Origin: Hyphomicrobiales bacterium
Lineage (GTDB): Bacteria > Pseudomonadota > Alphaproteobacteria > Rhizobiales > Beijerinckiaceae
Reading direction: 5' to 3'
Assembly: GCA_027483895.1 (NCBI GenBank)
Contig: JAIXTP010000024.1
Span: forward strand, 107,242 to 171,241
DNA length: 64,000 nucleotides
The translations under genes were made by a program, and so were the position numbers. Below, in pieces: positions 28,507 through 38,304 of the stretch (position 1 is the first letter of the stretch; each line of letters starts with the position of its first letter). Below the pieces are notes generated by a model, which saw only the letters and a list, made by a program, of their open reading frames with translations, was not told the DNA's origin and ran no database searches.

Positions 28507-29049
28507 ATGGACATTACCGGGATGCGCGGCCTCGTGGCCGCGCTTGCCGTTTCCGGCGCATTGGCGGGCTGCGCGAGCAACGCCCAGACGTCGAGCGCGT
28601 CACGGCAGCCGAACGTGAGGGTCGGCGTGCTCGAATGCAATGTGGGCGCGGGCGCGGGCCTCATCATCACGTCGAACAAGGCCCTGACCTGCCGCTACGT
28701 CCCGGCACGCAACGACGTGCGCGGCGAGATGTATGCGGGCACGATCAAGAAATACGGCCTCGACATCGGCGCGACGGGCCGCGGCCGCATGGTCTGGGCC
28801 GTGCTGGCCCCGTCCGACCGCATCCCGCAGGGCGCGCTGGCCGGCGATTACGTGGGGGTGTCGGGTCAGGCGACGATCGGCGTGGGAGCGGGCGCGAACC
28901 TGCTCGTCGGCGGCTTCGAAAACTCGATCAATCTCCAGCCGCTCTCGGTCGAGGCGCAGACCGGCCTCAATCTCGCCGTGGGGGTGTCCTCCATCACGCT
29001 GGAACCGGCCGTGCCGATGCGCCGCCGCACCACGCGCGAAATCCGCTGA
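28507..29049 (+). CDS. DUF992 family lipoprotein
   Basis: A 180-residue exported protein of the DUF992 family found in Hyphomicrobiales, function unknown. A short hydrophobic signal (LVAALAVSGALAG) ends at a Cys at residue 22, a lipobox. The mature part has family signatures: VRVGVLECNVGAGAGLIITSNKALTCRY with two Cys, GTIKKYGLDIGATG, and GDYVGVSGQATIGVGAGANLLVGG. The pattern suggests a small beta-rich fold. It stands 63 bases after the aminotransferase gene, with GGAGGCG ahead of its ATG, and is followed by a shared terminator. Confidence 0.85.
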   Translation: MDITGMRGLVAALAVSGALAGCASNAQTSSASRQPNVRVGVLECNVGAGAGLIITSNKALTCRYVPARNDVRGEMYAGTIKKYGLDIGATGRGRMVWAVLAPSDRIPQGALAGDYVGVSGQATIGVGAGANLLVGGFENSINLQPLSVEAQTGLNLAVGVSSITLEPAVPMRRRTTREIR

Positions 29050-29070
29050 TCGGACGCGGAACCGACAAAA

Positions 29071-29094
29071 AAGCCCGGCCTCGCGGCCGGGCTT
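29071..29094. terminator. Bidirectional intrinsic terminator between DUF992 and the barrel gene
   Basis: A perfect 10-bp stem (AAGCCCGGCC pairing with GGCCGGGCTT) with a TCGC loop. T-rich tails occur in both directions (TTTTT after the stem on plus, TTTTTT on minus). It separates two convergent genes and should stop both. Confidence 0.92.
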
Positions 29095-29115
29095 TTTCGT
29101 ATCTGGACGATCCGA

Positions 29116-29796
29116 TCAGAAGCGGTAGTTCAGACCAGCGCGAACGATGCTGCCTTCCGGCTTGCTCTTGAAGGTAGAGCCGCCGACCCCGTAATTCTTG
29201 CTCTCGAGCTGGTAGTAAAGGTACTCGACCTTGGTGCTCCAGTTGTTCATGAGCGAGTATTCGAGGCCGCCGCCGACCGTCCAGCCCCAACGGGTGTCGG
29301 AATTGCCCCCGGTCGCGAACACGCCGCCGCCGGTCGGAACGGCGACGTTGGCATCCACGTCCGCGAAGGCGAAGCCGCCGGTGCCGTAGATCATGAAGCG
29401 ATCGAAGGCGAAGCCGAGACGGGCGCGGGCCGTCGCGATCCAGTCCATGTTGCTCGACGACGTTCCGGTGCCCGAAGCGTTGACGAAGGAACCGCTGCGC
29501 TTGGTGTCGGCCCAGTTCCAGTCGCCTTCGAGACCGACGACGTAACGGCCGTACTGCATGTTGTAGCCGAGCGTGCCGCCGGCGGTGAAGTCGTCGTCCT
29601 TGCCGCCGAACGCATCGGAATCGGCCCAGTGCCAGCCGGCGTTGGCGCCGACATAGAAGCCCGTCCAGCTGAAGGCCGGCGGGGCGGCGATCGGAGCCAT
29701 GGGGGCGACCGGCTCGGAACGGGCCGGCAGATCCGCCGCGAAGGCGGGCGCCGCCATCAGGGCGGCGACGGAAGCGAGCATCAAACTCTTACGCAT
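29116..29796 (-). CDS. Omp25/Omp31-type outer membrane beta-barrel protein
   Basis: A 226-residue outer-membrane protein. It has a Sec signal peptide (MRKSLMLASVAALMAAPAFA), a short Pro/Ala spacer, then an eight-stranded-barrel pattern: WTGFYVGANAGWHW at the start, YVVGLEGDWNW, ARARLGFAFDRFMIYGTGGFA, and a closing strand ending VRAGLNYRF with terminal Phe, the BamA recognition signal. It resembles the other two barrels at 47.0 and 47.9 kb in plan and in N- and C-terminal motifs. Such proteins stabilise the outer membrane and are abundant. The AT-rich upstream region carries repeated GTTACG motifs. Confidence 0.92.
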   Translation of the reverse strand: MRKSLMLASVAALMAAPAFAADLPARSEPVAPMAPIAAPPAFSWTGFYVGANAGWHWADSDAFGGKDDDFTAGGTLGYNMQYGRYVVGLEGDWNWADTKRSGSFVNASGTGTSSSNMDWIATARARLGFAFDRFMIYGTGGFAFADVDANVAVPTGGGVFATGGNSDTRWGWTVGGGLEYSLMNNWSTKVEYLYYQLESKNYGVGGSTFKSKPEGSIVRAGLNYRF

Positions 29797-29837
29797 TTGG
29801 GTTCTCCCCGAACTGTGAAACGCCGCACAGCTATATG

Positions 29838-29900
29838 TTACGCTGCGTCAGCTGTCTGTGACGTTAGGGCAACACACGTAACCGAATATATAACGTTACG
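29838..29900 (-). promoter_or_regulatory. Repeated TTACG/CGTAA motifs in the barrel-gene promoter region
   Basis: Upstream of the barrel gene, TTACG-CTG-CGTCA (29838-29850) is a near-palindrome. CGTAAC at 29877-29882 and GTTACG at 29895-29900 form a perfect inverted pair around an AT-rich 12-base spacer. The stretch is much richer in A/T than the rest of the window. It looks like a regulator-bound promoter; the regulator is unknown. The rest of 29901-30036 holds nothing I can name. Confidence 0.35.
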
Positions 29901-30036
29901 GAAGGTGTAGGAGCCTCCGTCAAAGGGATTTTCGGCAGCCGCCCGTGCAACTCGGGGTCGCTTGCCCGGCCGGTCCCCAAGGCGGAGCATTTCGGGCGAC
30001 GATCCCGACCTTTCGGCTCGGCCAAGGAGAGAGAGC

Positions 30037-32079
30037 ATGAGCGAAGCCATCGGACGATCGACGGGGCCGCGCTGCATCGCGCTCGTCGGCCCCTTTCAAT
30101 CCGGCAAGACGAGCCTGCTCGAGGCCGTCCTCGAACGCTGCGGCGCCGTCGCGAAGGCGGGGCGCGTCTCCGACGGCTCGAGCTTCGGCGATTCCGGCCC
30201 CGAGGCGCGGGCGCACGGGCACGGCATCGAGCCCGCTTTCGCCACGGTGGACCACGGCGGCGAGGCGTTCACCTTCGTCGACTGCCCCGGCTCTCCCGAA
30301 TTCATGCATGCGATGCGCGCAGTCCTTCCCGCCTGCGATGCGGCCGTGGTGGTCTGCGAGCCCGACGAGCGGAAGCTGCCCGCTCTTCAGGCCGTCCTGC
30401 GCGAAGTGGAAGAAGCCCGCCTGCCCCGCATCCTGTTCCTCAACAAGATCGACGATGCGGCGACGGGCGCGGCCGATGCGGTGCGCGCGCTCCAGCCCGC
30501 ATCCCGCATGCCCCTGTTGATGCGTCAGCTTCCTCTCACCTCGAACGGGATCGTGGTGGGGCATGTGGATCTCGCCCTCGAACGCGCCTTCGTGTTCAGG
30601 GAACACGCGGCGAGCGAGGTGATCGCGATCCCGCCCGACATGGCGCCCCTCGAAAAGGAAGCGCGCTTCGCCATGCTCGAAAAGCTGGCCGACCATGACG
30701 ACGCGCTCCTCGAAGAACTGCTCTCCGAGATCGAGCCTTCGCGTGATCAGGTCTTCGACGATCTTCGCAAGGAGGTCCGCGCGGGGCTCGTGGTTCCCGT
30801 GCTTCTCGGCAACGCCTTGAAGGGGCACGGCGTCGGGCGGTTGCTGAAGGCGATCCGGCATGATGCGCCGGGCGTCCGGGAGACGCGTTCCCGTCTCGGT
30901 CTGGCCGCCGACGGGCCGCCGCTCGCGCATGTGATGCGGACGATCCATGCCCAGCATGGCGGTCGATCCTCGATCGCGCGCGTTCTGCGGGGCCGCTTCA
31001 AGGAAGGCGACGCCGCCGTGGATTCCGACGGCCACGAGGCCCGGATCGGTCCCCTCGCCTCCGCGGGCCGGACGGACGGGAACGGACGGTCGACGGAAGC
31101 CGCGGAAGGAACCACGGCGAGCTTCGGTCGCCTCGAAGGTTTCCCGACCGGAGCCGCCTTCATGACGGGCCGCACGCCTCCACCGCGCATCGCGACGGTC
31201 GATCCGCCGCATTCGGTCCACGCCCTCGCCCTTGCGGCGCATGATCCCAAGGACGACGCGAAGCTCGCGACGGCCCTCGCGAAGATGGTGGAGGAAGACC
31301 CCGGGCTCGTGGTGATCCATGACGGGGAGACGCACGAGGTCAGGCTCGGCGGACAGGGCGAGGTGCATCTGCGCGTCGCGGTCGAGAAGCTGACGCGCTC
31401 GGGCGTGCGCATCGAGGTCTCGCCGCCCCGCGTCGATTACCGCGAGACGATCAGGCACGCGGTGAAGGTCAGGGGTCGGCACAAGAAGCAGACGGGCGGC
31501 CACGGGCAATTCGGGGACGTCGTGATCGCCGTGTCCCCGCTTCCGCGGGGCGCGGGCTTCGTCTTCATCGACGAGATCGCGGGCGGGGTCGTGCCGCGCC
31601 AGTACATCGCGTCGGTCGAACACGGGGTGCGGGAGGCGATGAAGAAGGGGCCGCTCGGCCGGCCCGTCGTGGACGTGCAGGTGAAGCTCGTCGACGGCTC
31701 GCATCACTCCGTGGATTCGTCGGACATGGCGTTCCGCGCGGCGGGGCGGCTGGCCATGAGCGACGCGCTCGAGCAGGCCGGATCCGTTCTCCTCGAACCC
31801 GTGCTCGCGCTCGATGCGGCCGTGCCTACGGACGCGACGGCGCGGACGGGCGCCATCATTTCCGGCCGGCGCGGACGCATTCTCGGTTTCGATGCGCGGC
31901 CGGACTGGCCGGGCTGGGACGTGGTTCAGGCCCTGATCCCGGAATCGGAGACGCATGACCTGATCGTCGAGCTGCGCTCCGCCACGGCCGGTGCCGGCTC
32001 GTTCCGGACGCGGTTCGATCATCTGGCGGAAGTGGTCGGCCGGGAGGCGGAAAACGCCGCGCGCCGCAGCCGGAGCTGA
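30037..32079 (+). CDS. Divergent EF-G paralog (FusA2-like GTPase)
   Basis: A 680-residue protein with the EF-G domain order (G domain, domain II, then III-V) but not a standard translocase. The P-loop is GPFQSGKT (18-25) and the G4 motif NKID (136-139). Switch II reads DCPGSPEF instead of DTPGHVDF, so the catalytic His is Ser, and the usual RGITI of switch I is not recognisable. Domain IV (GGHGQFGDVVIAVSPLPRG) and domain V (RGRILGFDARPDWPGWDVVQALIPE) are present. Similar divergent paralogs are widespread in alphaproteobacteria with no settled role. ATG 30037 has AAGGAGAGAG upstream. It stands alone as a transcription unit. Confidence 0.88.
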   Translation: MSEAIGRSTGPRCIALVGPFQSGKTSLLEAVLERCGAVAKAGRVSDGSSFGDSGPEARAHGHGIEPAFATVDHGGEAFTFVDCPGSPEFMHAMRAVLPACDAAVVVCEPDERKLPALQAVLREVEEARLPRILFLNKIDDAATGAADAVRALQPASRMPLLMRQLPLTSNGIVVGHVDLALERAFVFREHAASEVIAIPPDMAPLEKEARFAMLEKLADHDDALLEELLSEIEPSRDQVFDDLRKEVRAGLVVPVLLGNALKGHGVGRLLKAIRHDAPGVRETRSRLGLAADGPPLAHVMRTIHAQHGGRSSIARVLRGRFKEGDAAVDSDGHEARIGPLASAGRTDGNGRSTEAAEGTTASFGRLEGFPTGAAFMTGRTPPPRIATVDPPHSVHALALAAHDPKDDAKLATALAKMVEEDPGLVVIHDGETHEVRLGGQGEVHLRVAVEKLTRSGVRIEVSPPRVDYRETIRHAVKVRGRHKKQTGGHGQFGDVVIAVSPLPRGAGFVFIDEIAGGVVPRQYIASVEHGVREAMKKGPLGRPVVDVQVKLVDGSHHSVDSSDMAFRAAGRLAMSDALEQAGSVLLEPVLALDAAVPTDATARTGAIISGRRGRILGFDARPDWPGWDVVQALIPESETHDLIVELRSATAGAGSFRTRFDHLAEVVGREAENAARRSRS

Positions 32080-32097
32080 GGGGCCGAGCCAAGAAAA

Positions 32098-32123
32098 AAG
32101 CCGGTCGCGCGGGCGACCGGCTT
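32098..32123 (-). terminator. Intrinsic terminator oriented on the minus strand
   Basis: An 11-bp perfect stem (AAGCCGGTCGC pairing with GCGACCGGCTT) with a GCGG loop. The T-tract (TTTTTT) follows the stem only when read on the minus strand; on plus the stem is followed by ATGG. It lies 19 bases after the EF-G-like stop but points the other way. Confidence 0.75.
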
Positions 32124-32260
32124 ATGGAGTGGTCACGAACCCGAAAGGTTCGAAACATCCAGAGGGGAACGGTAAGGCCCTGAAACGCCGGGAGGGGAGA
32201 GGCGCTTCCGAACCACAACCGAGGCGAGATATGTGCGCGGCCGCCCCCGCGAACAATGCA
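32098..32260 (-). ncRNA. Candidate small RNA between the EF-G-like and DUF486 genes
   Basis: The 210-base gap (32124-32332) between the two genes has no credible reading frame. It ends on the minus strand in a good terminator, and contains a further hairpin (CGAACC-CGAAA-GGTTCG, 32136-32152). The DUF486 gene seems to have its own terminator just past its stop (CCGGG/CCCGG arms near 32315-32328, then CCTTTT on minus), so the distal one would serve another transcript. A TTGTTC...TATCTC promoter-like pair lies near 32225-32255 on minus, with a rather long 19-base spacer. The 5' end is a guess, and no known RNA family was recognised. Confidence 0.22.
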
Positions 32261-32332
32261 TAACTTTTCATACCGGGCATGCCTCTTTGCATGGCAGCCT
32301 GCGCGCAGAAAAGGCCGGGATTGCCCGGTTTT

Positions 32333-32686
32333 TCAGCGTCCCGAAAAGATGAAGAACGCGCCCGCCGCGATGAGGCCGAAACCGATCAGGTGATTGAGCC
32401 CCAGCGGCTCCTTCAGTACGACGACGGAGAAGCCCGCGAAGACAACGAGGGTGATCACCTCTTGGATCGTCTTCAGCTCCGCCGCGGAATAGACCGCGTG
32501 GCCGATCCGGTTGGCTGGCACGGCGAAGCAGTACTCGATCAGCGCGATGCCCCAGCTGACCGCGATGACGACGGGAAGCGCCGCAGTCTTGAATTTCAGA
32601 TGGCCGTACCATGCGACCGTCATGAACACGTTCGAGACGATCAACAGAAGGACGGGCGTGACGAAGGGAGACGCGGGAAAGGACAT
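32333..32686 (-). CDS. DUF486 / DMT-like four-helix membrane protein
   Basis: A 117-residue integral membrane protein with four hydrophobic helices, matching the DUF486 family, which is related to small multidrug-resistance and DMT transporters. Signatures are VFMTVAWYGHLKF, SWGIALIEYCFAVPANRIG, and the closing KEPLGLNHLIGFGLIAAGAFFIF. The function is not established; small membrane transport or metabolite export is the usual guess. It is divergent from uvrB across 113 bases. Confidence 0.88.
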   Translation of the reverse strand: MSFPASPFVTPVLLLIVSNVFMTVAWYGHLKFKTAALPVVIAVSWGIALIEYCFAVPANRIGHAVYSAAELKTIQEVITLVVFAGFSVVVLKEPLGLNHLIGFGLIAAGAFFIFSGR

Positions 32687-32799
32687 GACGGGGGTCTCGA
32701 CGGGCGCGTGAGCGGAGGCGTCGCCGAAGCGGGGACGCCGGTCAAGACGGGCATGCCGACCGCCTTGTCCTCGCCTCGGACTCGTCCCATGTTCCGGCC

Positions 32800-35388
<2,589 letters not shown>

Positions 35389-35413
35389 GGCGGGGCGTTC
35401 GGGACGGAGCGAA

Positions 35414-35761
35414 TCAGGCGGCCGTCTGGACGCCCGATGCGTAGACGCTGCGGGCGGCCTCGCCGAAGCGACTCATGAGCTCCAGCAGCTTCGCCGTGGG
35501 CCTGACGACGGCATTGCGGCGGTCGGCCTCGTTCTCCTGAGTTTCGACGAGCCCCATGGCCTCGAGCGAGCGGATCGTCCGGCGGATATGGCTCACGCTG
35601 TAGGACAGCGAGGCGTTCAAACGCTTCATGGTCAGGATCTCGTCCCGCTCATGATGCGAGCAGACCACCAGAATGACGTCGTACGAAACCATCGACGTCA
35701 CGAAGCCCATGTTTTTCTGGACCCACTGTCTCAGACTCAAGGCCCGCCCGGCGATACCCAT
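35414..35761 (-). CDS. Small MarR-like winged-helix regulator
   Basis: A 115-residue protein dominated by a winged helix-turn-helix of MarR type (LNASLSYSVSHIRRTIRSLEAMGLVETQENEADRRN) with short helices on each side. It lacks the long dimerisation helices of typical MarR proteins. It is convergent with uvrB (25 bases apart), and its 5' side faces an AT-rich gene-poor stretch with dyad symmetries (35921-35950), which might be its operator. The target and ligand are unknown. Confidence 0.75.
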   Translation of the reverse strand: MGIAGRALSLRQWVQKNMGFVTSMVSYDVILVVCSHHERDEILTMKRLNASLSYSVSHIRRTIRSLEAMGLVETQENEADRRNAVVRPTAKLLELMSRFGEAARSVYASGVQTAA

Positions 35762-35920
35762 CGAAACTGCACCCGCTTCTTCTTATCGGTTTCCCGTTGG
35801 GAAGGACTCTTGCCGAAGGGAAGCATGCGGGCAATCAGGATTAGCGCTCATTTCGGCGGCATGGAGCGCCCATTTCGGGTAACGCGGAAGCAAGCCGCAA
35901 CGGCCCGGACACAACCAACG

Positions 35921-35950
35921 ATACAACTTTCACTTGTATTTTGATAATAC
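35921..35950. promoter_or_regulatory. Two adjoining dyads in an AT-rich intergenic region
   Basis: ATACAA-N7-TTGTAT (35921-35939) is a perfect 6-bp inverted repeat. GTATT-TTGAT-AATAC (35936-35950) is a second perfect 5-bp one overlapping its end. The 35762-36296 region holds no strongly supported gene, and part of it is much poorer in G/C than the rest of the window. The dyads could be an operator for the nearby MarR-like gene 160 bases away, or an old acquired segment. Confidence 0.3.
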
Positions 35951-36040
35951 TTTAAGGATGAATTCTTATTTCTCCAGAGCAGGTTGCAAAGCTTCGGGGT
36001 TGCAATTAACCTAAATACTCGCGTTTGAGTTGTTGGTGCA

Positions 36041-36283
36041 GTGATGAGCGAGAGTTTGAATTATGCGTTGGTCGCGTTGACGGCCTCGGCGATAGCCACG
36101 ACGGTCGGCAGCACGATGGGTTCGACGATACCCGATCTGTTCAAGGGGAGGGTTTCTTCGACGTTGACCGAAGTGATGGATGCGGCCGATCCGCTCGTGA
36201 CGGGAACCGTTCCGGGCAAGGCCACGATCCACGTGACGACCTTGAATCCCTGCAATCTGTCGAGCGCGCAACCGCAACGTTGA
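36041..36283 (+). CDS. Doubtful small open reading frame (80 aa)
   Basis: An 80-codon frame starting GTG 36041 or ATG 36044, with a hydrophobic segment near the N-terminus (YALVALTASAIATTVGSTMG) that could be a weak signal or membrane helix. No ribosome site is clear, no family is recognised, and overlapping minus-strand frames of similar length exist. Listed because it is the best frame in an otherwise empty stretch; it may well not be a gene. Confidence 0.22.
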   Translation: MMSESLNYALVALTASAIATTVGSTMGSTIPDLFKGRVSSTLTEVMDAADPLVTGTVPGKATIHVTTLNPCNLSSAQPQR

Positions 36284-36296
36284 CGCTCGGCCGGCC

Positions 36297-36566
36297 TCAA
36301 TGGAGGACGAACTCTCCCGAGAGGCCGCGCAGTTCCGCCGGACGGATCAGGCCGTCATGAGCGACCGTGACCGAATGGAGCGCGCCGTCGAGCCGGCGGC
36401 TCCAGAAGGTCAGGAACTTGCGCAGCTCCGGAAACTCGGGATGCAGATCGTAGTCCTGCCAGACATAGGTCTGCAGGAGCGACGGATGGTCGGGCATGCG
36501 GTACAGAATGGCGGCCGTCGTGAGGCCGTAACCGGCGATGCGACGCCGGAAGTCGCCGTCGATCAT
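36297..36566 (-). CDS. Usg family protein
   Basis: An 89-residue protein of the Usg family, a small alphaproteobacterial family named from a gene next to tryptophan synthase. Family features are FRRRIAGYGLTTAAILYRMPDHPSLLQ, YVWQDYDLHPEFPELRKFL and FWSRRLDGALHSVTV. The function is unknown. ATG 36566 (MIDGDFRR) is chosen because GGAGGATCC lies immediately upstream; an ATG at 36629 would add 21 unlike residues. It is downstream of ilvE on the same strand, but ilvE has its own terminator between them. Confidence 0.85.
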   Translation of the reverse strand: MIDGDFRRRIAGYGLTTAAILYRMPDHPSLLQTYVWQDYDLHPEFPELRKFLTFWSRRLDGALHSVTVAHDGLIRPAELRGLSGEFVLH

Positions 36567-36691
36567 GGCGGATCCTCCTCCCAGCGGGAATGGTGCAGGA
36601 AGGCGATCGGTTTCGACAAGCCCGATCAAAGAACAAGATCAACGAAATCAATATGTTGGCAGCCGTAAGGCCACGCTGCTGCCGGCACATG

Positions 36692-36722
36692 AAAAAGGCG
36701 CGGGTCCGATGATCCGCGCCTT
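36692..36722 (-). terminator. Intrinsic terminator of ilvE
   Basis: A 9-bp stem (AAGGCGCGG at 36695-36703, CCGCGCCTT at 36714-36722) with a 10-base loop, followed on minus by TTTTTC. It lies 24 bases past the ilvE stop. Confidence 0.88.
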
Positions 36723-36745
36723 CGTCGACCATGACGGCTCAGGCT

Positions 36746-37636
36746 TCACTCCGCGGCGGCGGCCTTGGGCTGCACTTCAGCGGTATAGTCCTCGATCAGC
36801 GCCCGGGTGACGGCCGCGGGCGTGAACTTGTGCGGGCCGATCTCGCCCACCGGCGTGACCTCGGCGGCCGTGCCGGTGATGAAGCACTCGTCGAAGGTCG
36901 AGAGGTCTTCCGGCATGATCCGCCGCTCGACGACCTGGATGCCGCGGCGCTTGGCAAGGTCGATCACGGTGCGGCGGGTGATGCCGTCCAGGAAGCAATC
37001 GGCCAGAGGCGTATGGACGACGCCGTCCTTCACGAAGAACACGTTGGCGCCCGTGCATTCCGCGACGCGGCCCTGCCAATCGAGCATCAGCGCGTCGGCA
37101 TAGCCCTTCTTCTCGGCACGGTGCTTGGAGATCGTGCAGATCATATAGAGGCCGGCGGCCTTCGAACGCGACGGCGCGGTGGCCGGGTCAGGGCGACGGT
37201 ACTCGGCGATGTCGAGGCGGATGCCCTTCATCCGCTGCTCGGGGTCGAAATAGCTCGGCCACTCCCAGGTCGCGATCGCGAGATGGATCGTGTTGTTCTG
37301 CGCGGAGACGCCCATCATCTCCGAACCGCGCCAAGCCACGGGGCGGACATAGGCGTCGCGCTGACCGTTCTTCTCGAGCACGAGGCGCTTGGCCGCGTCG
37401 ATCTCGGCGACGGAAAACGGGATCTCGAAATCGAGCAGCTCGGCGGAGGTCTTCAAGCGCTCGGAATGCTCCGTGCACTTGAAGATCGATCCGCCATAGG
37501 CGCGCTCGCCCTCGAACACGCAGGAGCCGTAATGCAGGCCGTGCGTCAGAACATGGATCTGCGCGTCCTTCCAAGGCACGAGCTTGCCGTCGAACCAGAT
37601 CCAGCCGTCGCGGAGATGAAAGGGAATGACGGACAT
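36746..37636 (-). CDS. ilvE: Branched-chain amino acid aminotransferase
   Basis: A 296-residue class IV PLP aminotransferase for the last step of Leu, Ile and Val synthesis and the first step of their breakdown. Seen are the N-terminal WIWFDGKLVPWKDAQIHVLTHGLHYGSCVFEGERAY, a PLP-Lys region SKAAGLYMICTISKHRAEKKGYADALMLD, and the cofactor-binding VAECTGANVFFVKDG and FITGTAAEVTPVGEI. ATG 37636 has GGAGGAGCG upstream; the longer frame to 37759 would run through the promoter. It is divergent from a marR-response regulator-kinase operon, and the shared region carries a perfect dyad over its -35-like box, so the MarR protein may control it. Confidence 0.95.
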   Translation of the reverse strand: MSVIPFHLRDGWIWFDGKLVPWKDAQIHVLTHGLHYGSCVFEGERAYGGSIFKCTEHSERLKTSAELLDFEIPFSVAEIDAAKRLVLEKNGQRDAYVRPVAWRGSEMMGVSAQNNTIHLAIATWEWPSYFDPEQRMKGIRLDIAEYRRPDPATAPSRSKAAGLYMICTISKHRAEKKGYADALMLDWQGRVAECTGANVFFVKDGVVHTPLADCFLDGITRRTVIDLAKRRGIQVVERRIMPEDLSTFDECFITGTAAEVTPVGEIGPHKFTPAAVTRALIEDYTAEVQPKAAAAE

Positions 37637-37734
37637 GGGACGCTCCTCCGGGAGTCTGATGCGGACGGGATCGCGAAAGGACCGTTCTCGGTCTTTTTTG
37701 ATCGTTGAAAGCCGCTGACGGGTAACAATCGAAC

Positions 37735-37764
37735 TTGAATATGTCAACAAGGCTGACATAAAAT
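37735..37764 (+). promoter_or_regulatory. marR promoter with embedded MarR-type operator
   Basis: TTGAAT (37735-37740) and TAAAAT (37759-37764), 18 bases apart, form a good sigma-70 promoter for marR. A perfect 7-bp inverted repeat, TATGTCA-N7-TGACATA (37740-37760), exactly fills the spacer. On the minus strand the same repeat overlaps TTGACA (37747-37742), a possible ilvE -35 box whose -10 is poor. A dimer of the adjacent MarR protein bound here would block both promoters. The sequence features are direct; the binding is inferred. Confidence 0.6.
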
Positions 37765-37809
37765 TTCGCCGGCGGCCGACCGGTCGCGGCAGCGGGAATC
37801 ACGAGCGGC

Positions 37810-38304
37810 ATGAGATCGGCCTTGAAAGTTCAGCGTGCTCCGGAGATCCCGGAGGAAGAGCGGATCCCCTTCGATCTGATCGAACTGCTCTTCTTCGCCT
37901 ATCGGGATTTCGTAGGCGATCCTGACCGGATCCTCGAGACCTACGGTTTCGGCCGCGCCCATCACCGGGTGCTCTATTTCGTGCATCGCAATCCGGGTCT
38001 GACCATCGCCGCCCTCCTCGACATTCTGAAGATCACGAAACAGAGCCTCAATCGCGTCCTGAAGGAACTCATCGAGCAGGGCTATGTCGAGAGCAGCGCG
38101 GGACGGACGGACCGGCGGCAGCGCCTGCTTTTCCCGACCGAGAAGGGCGCCGCGCTCGCGCAGGATCTCGTCCGCCTGCAGGCGACGCGGATCCGGCGGG
38201 CGCTCTCCGAATCCGGCCCGGAGACCGAAGCGGCCGCGGCGCGCTTCCTCGAAGCCATGATCGATCCCGAGGCGCGCCCGCGGACGGCGGGCAAGCCGCG
38301 ATGA
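37810..38304 (+). CDS. MarR family transcriptional regulator
   Basis: A 164-residue MarR protein with the full winged-helix core (LTIAALLDILKITKQSLNRVLKELIEQGYVES) and the charged wing (SAGRTDRRQRLLFPTEKG), flanked by N- and C-terminal helices for dimerisation. Its gene starts 46 bases after a promoter with a built-in dyad, typical of autorepression. The stop overlaps the next gene's ATG (ATGA), so it is the first gene of a marR-response regulator-kinase operon divergent from ilvE. The ligand is unknown. Confidence 0.94.
   Translation: MRSALKVQRAPEIPEEERIPFDLIELLFFAYRDFVGDPDRILETYGFGRAHHRVLYFVHRNPGLTIAALLDILKITKQSLNRVLKELIEQGYVESSAGRTDRRQRLLFPTEKGAALAQDLVRLQATRIRRALSESGPETEAAAARFLEAMIDPEARPRTAGKPR

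Noticed and set aside
35958..36014. 18-codon leader peptide after the 35936-35950 dyad
   Set aside because: The AAGG before its ATG is only a base away from the start, and no downstream gene on that strand would be controlled.
36011..36300. Minus-strand frames of about 80-90 codons overlapping the doubtful 36041 frame
   Set aside because: No ribosome site, no family and mutual overlap; at most one of the frames here can be real.
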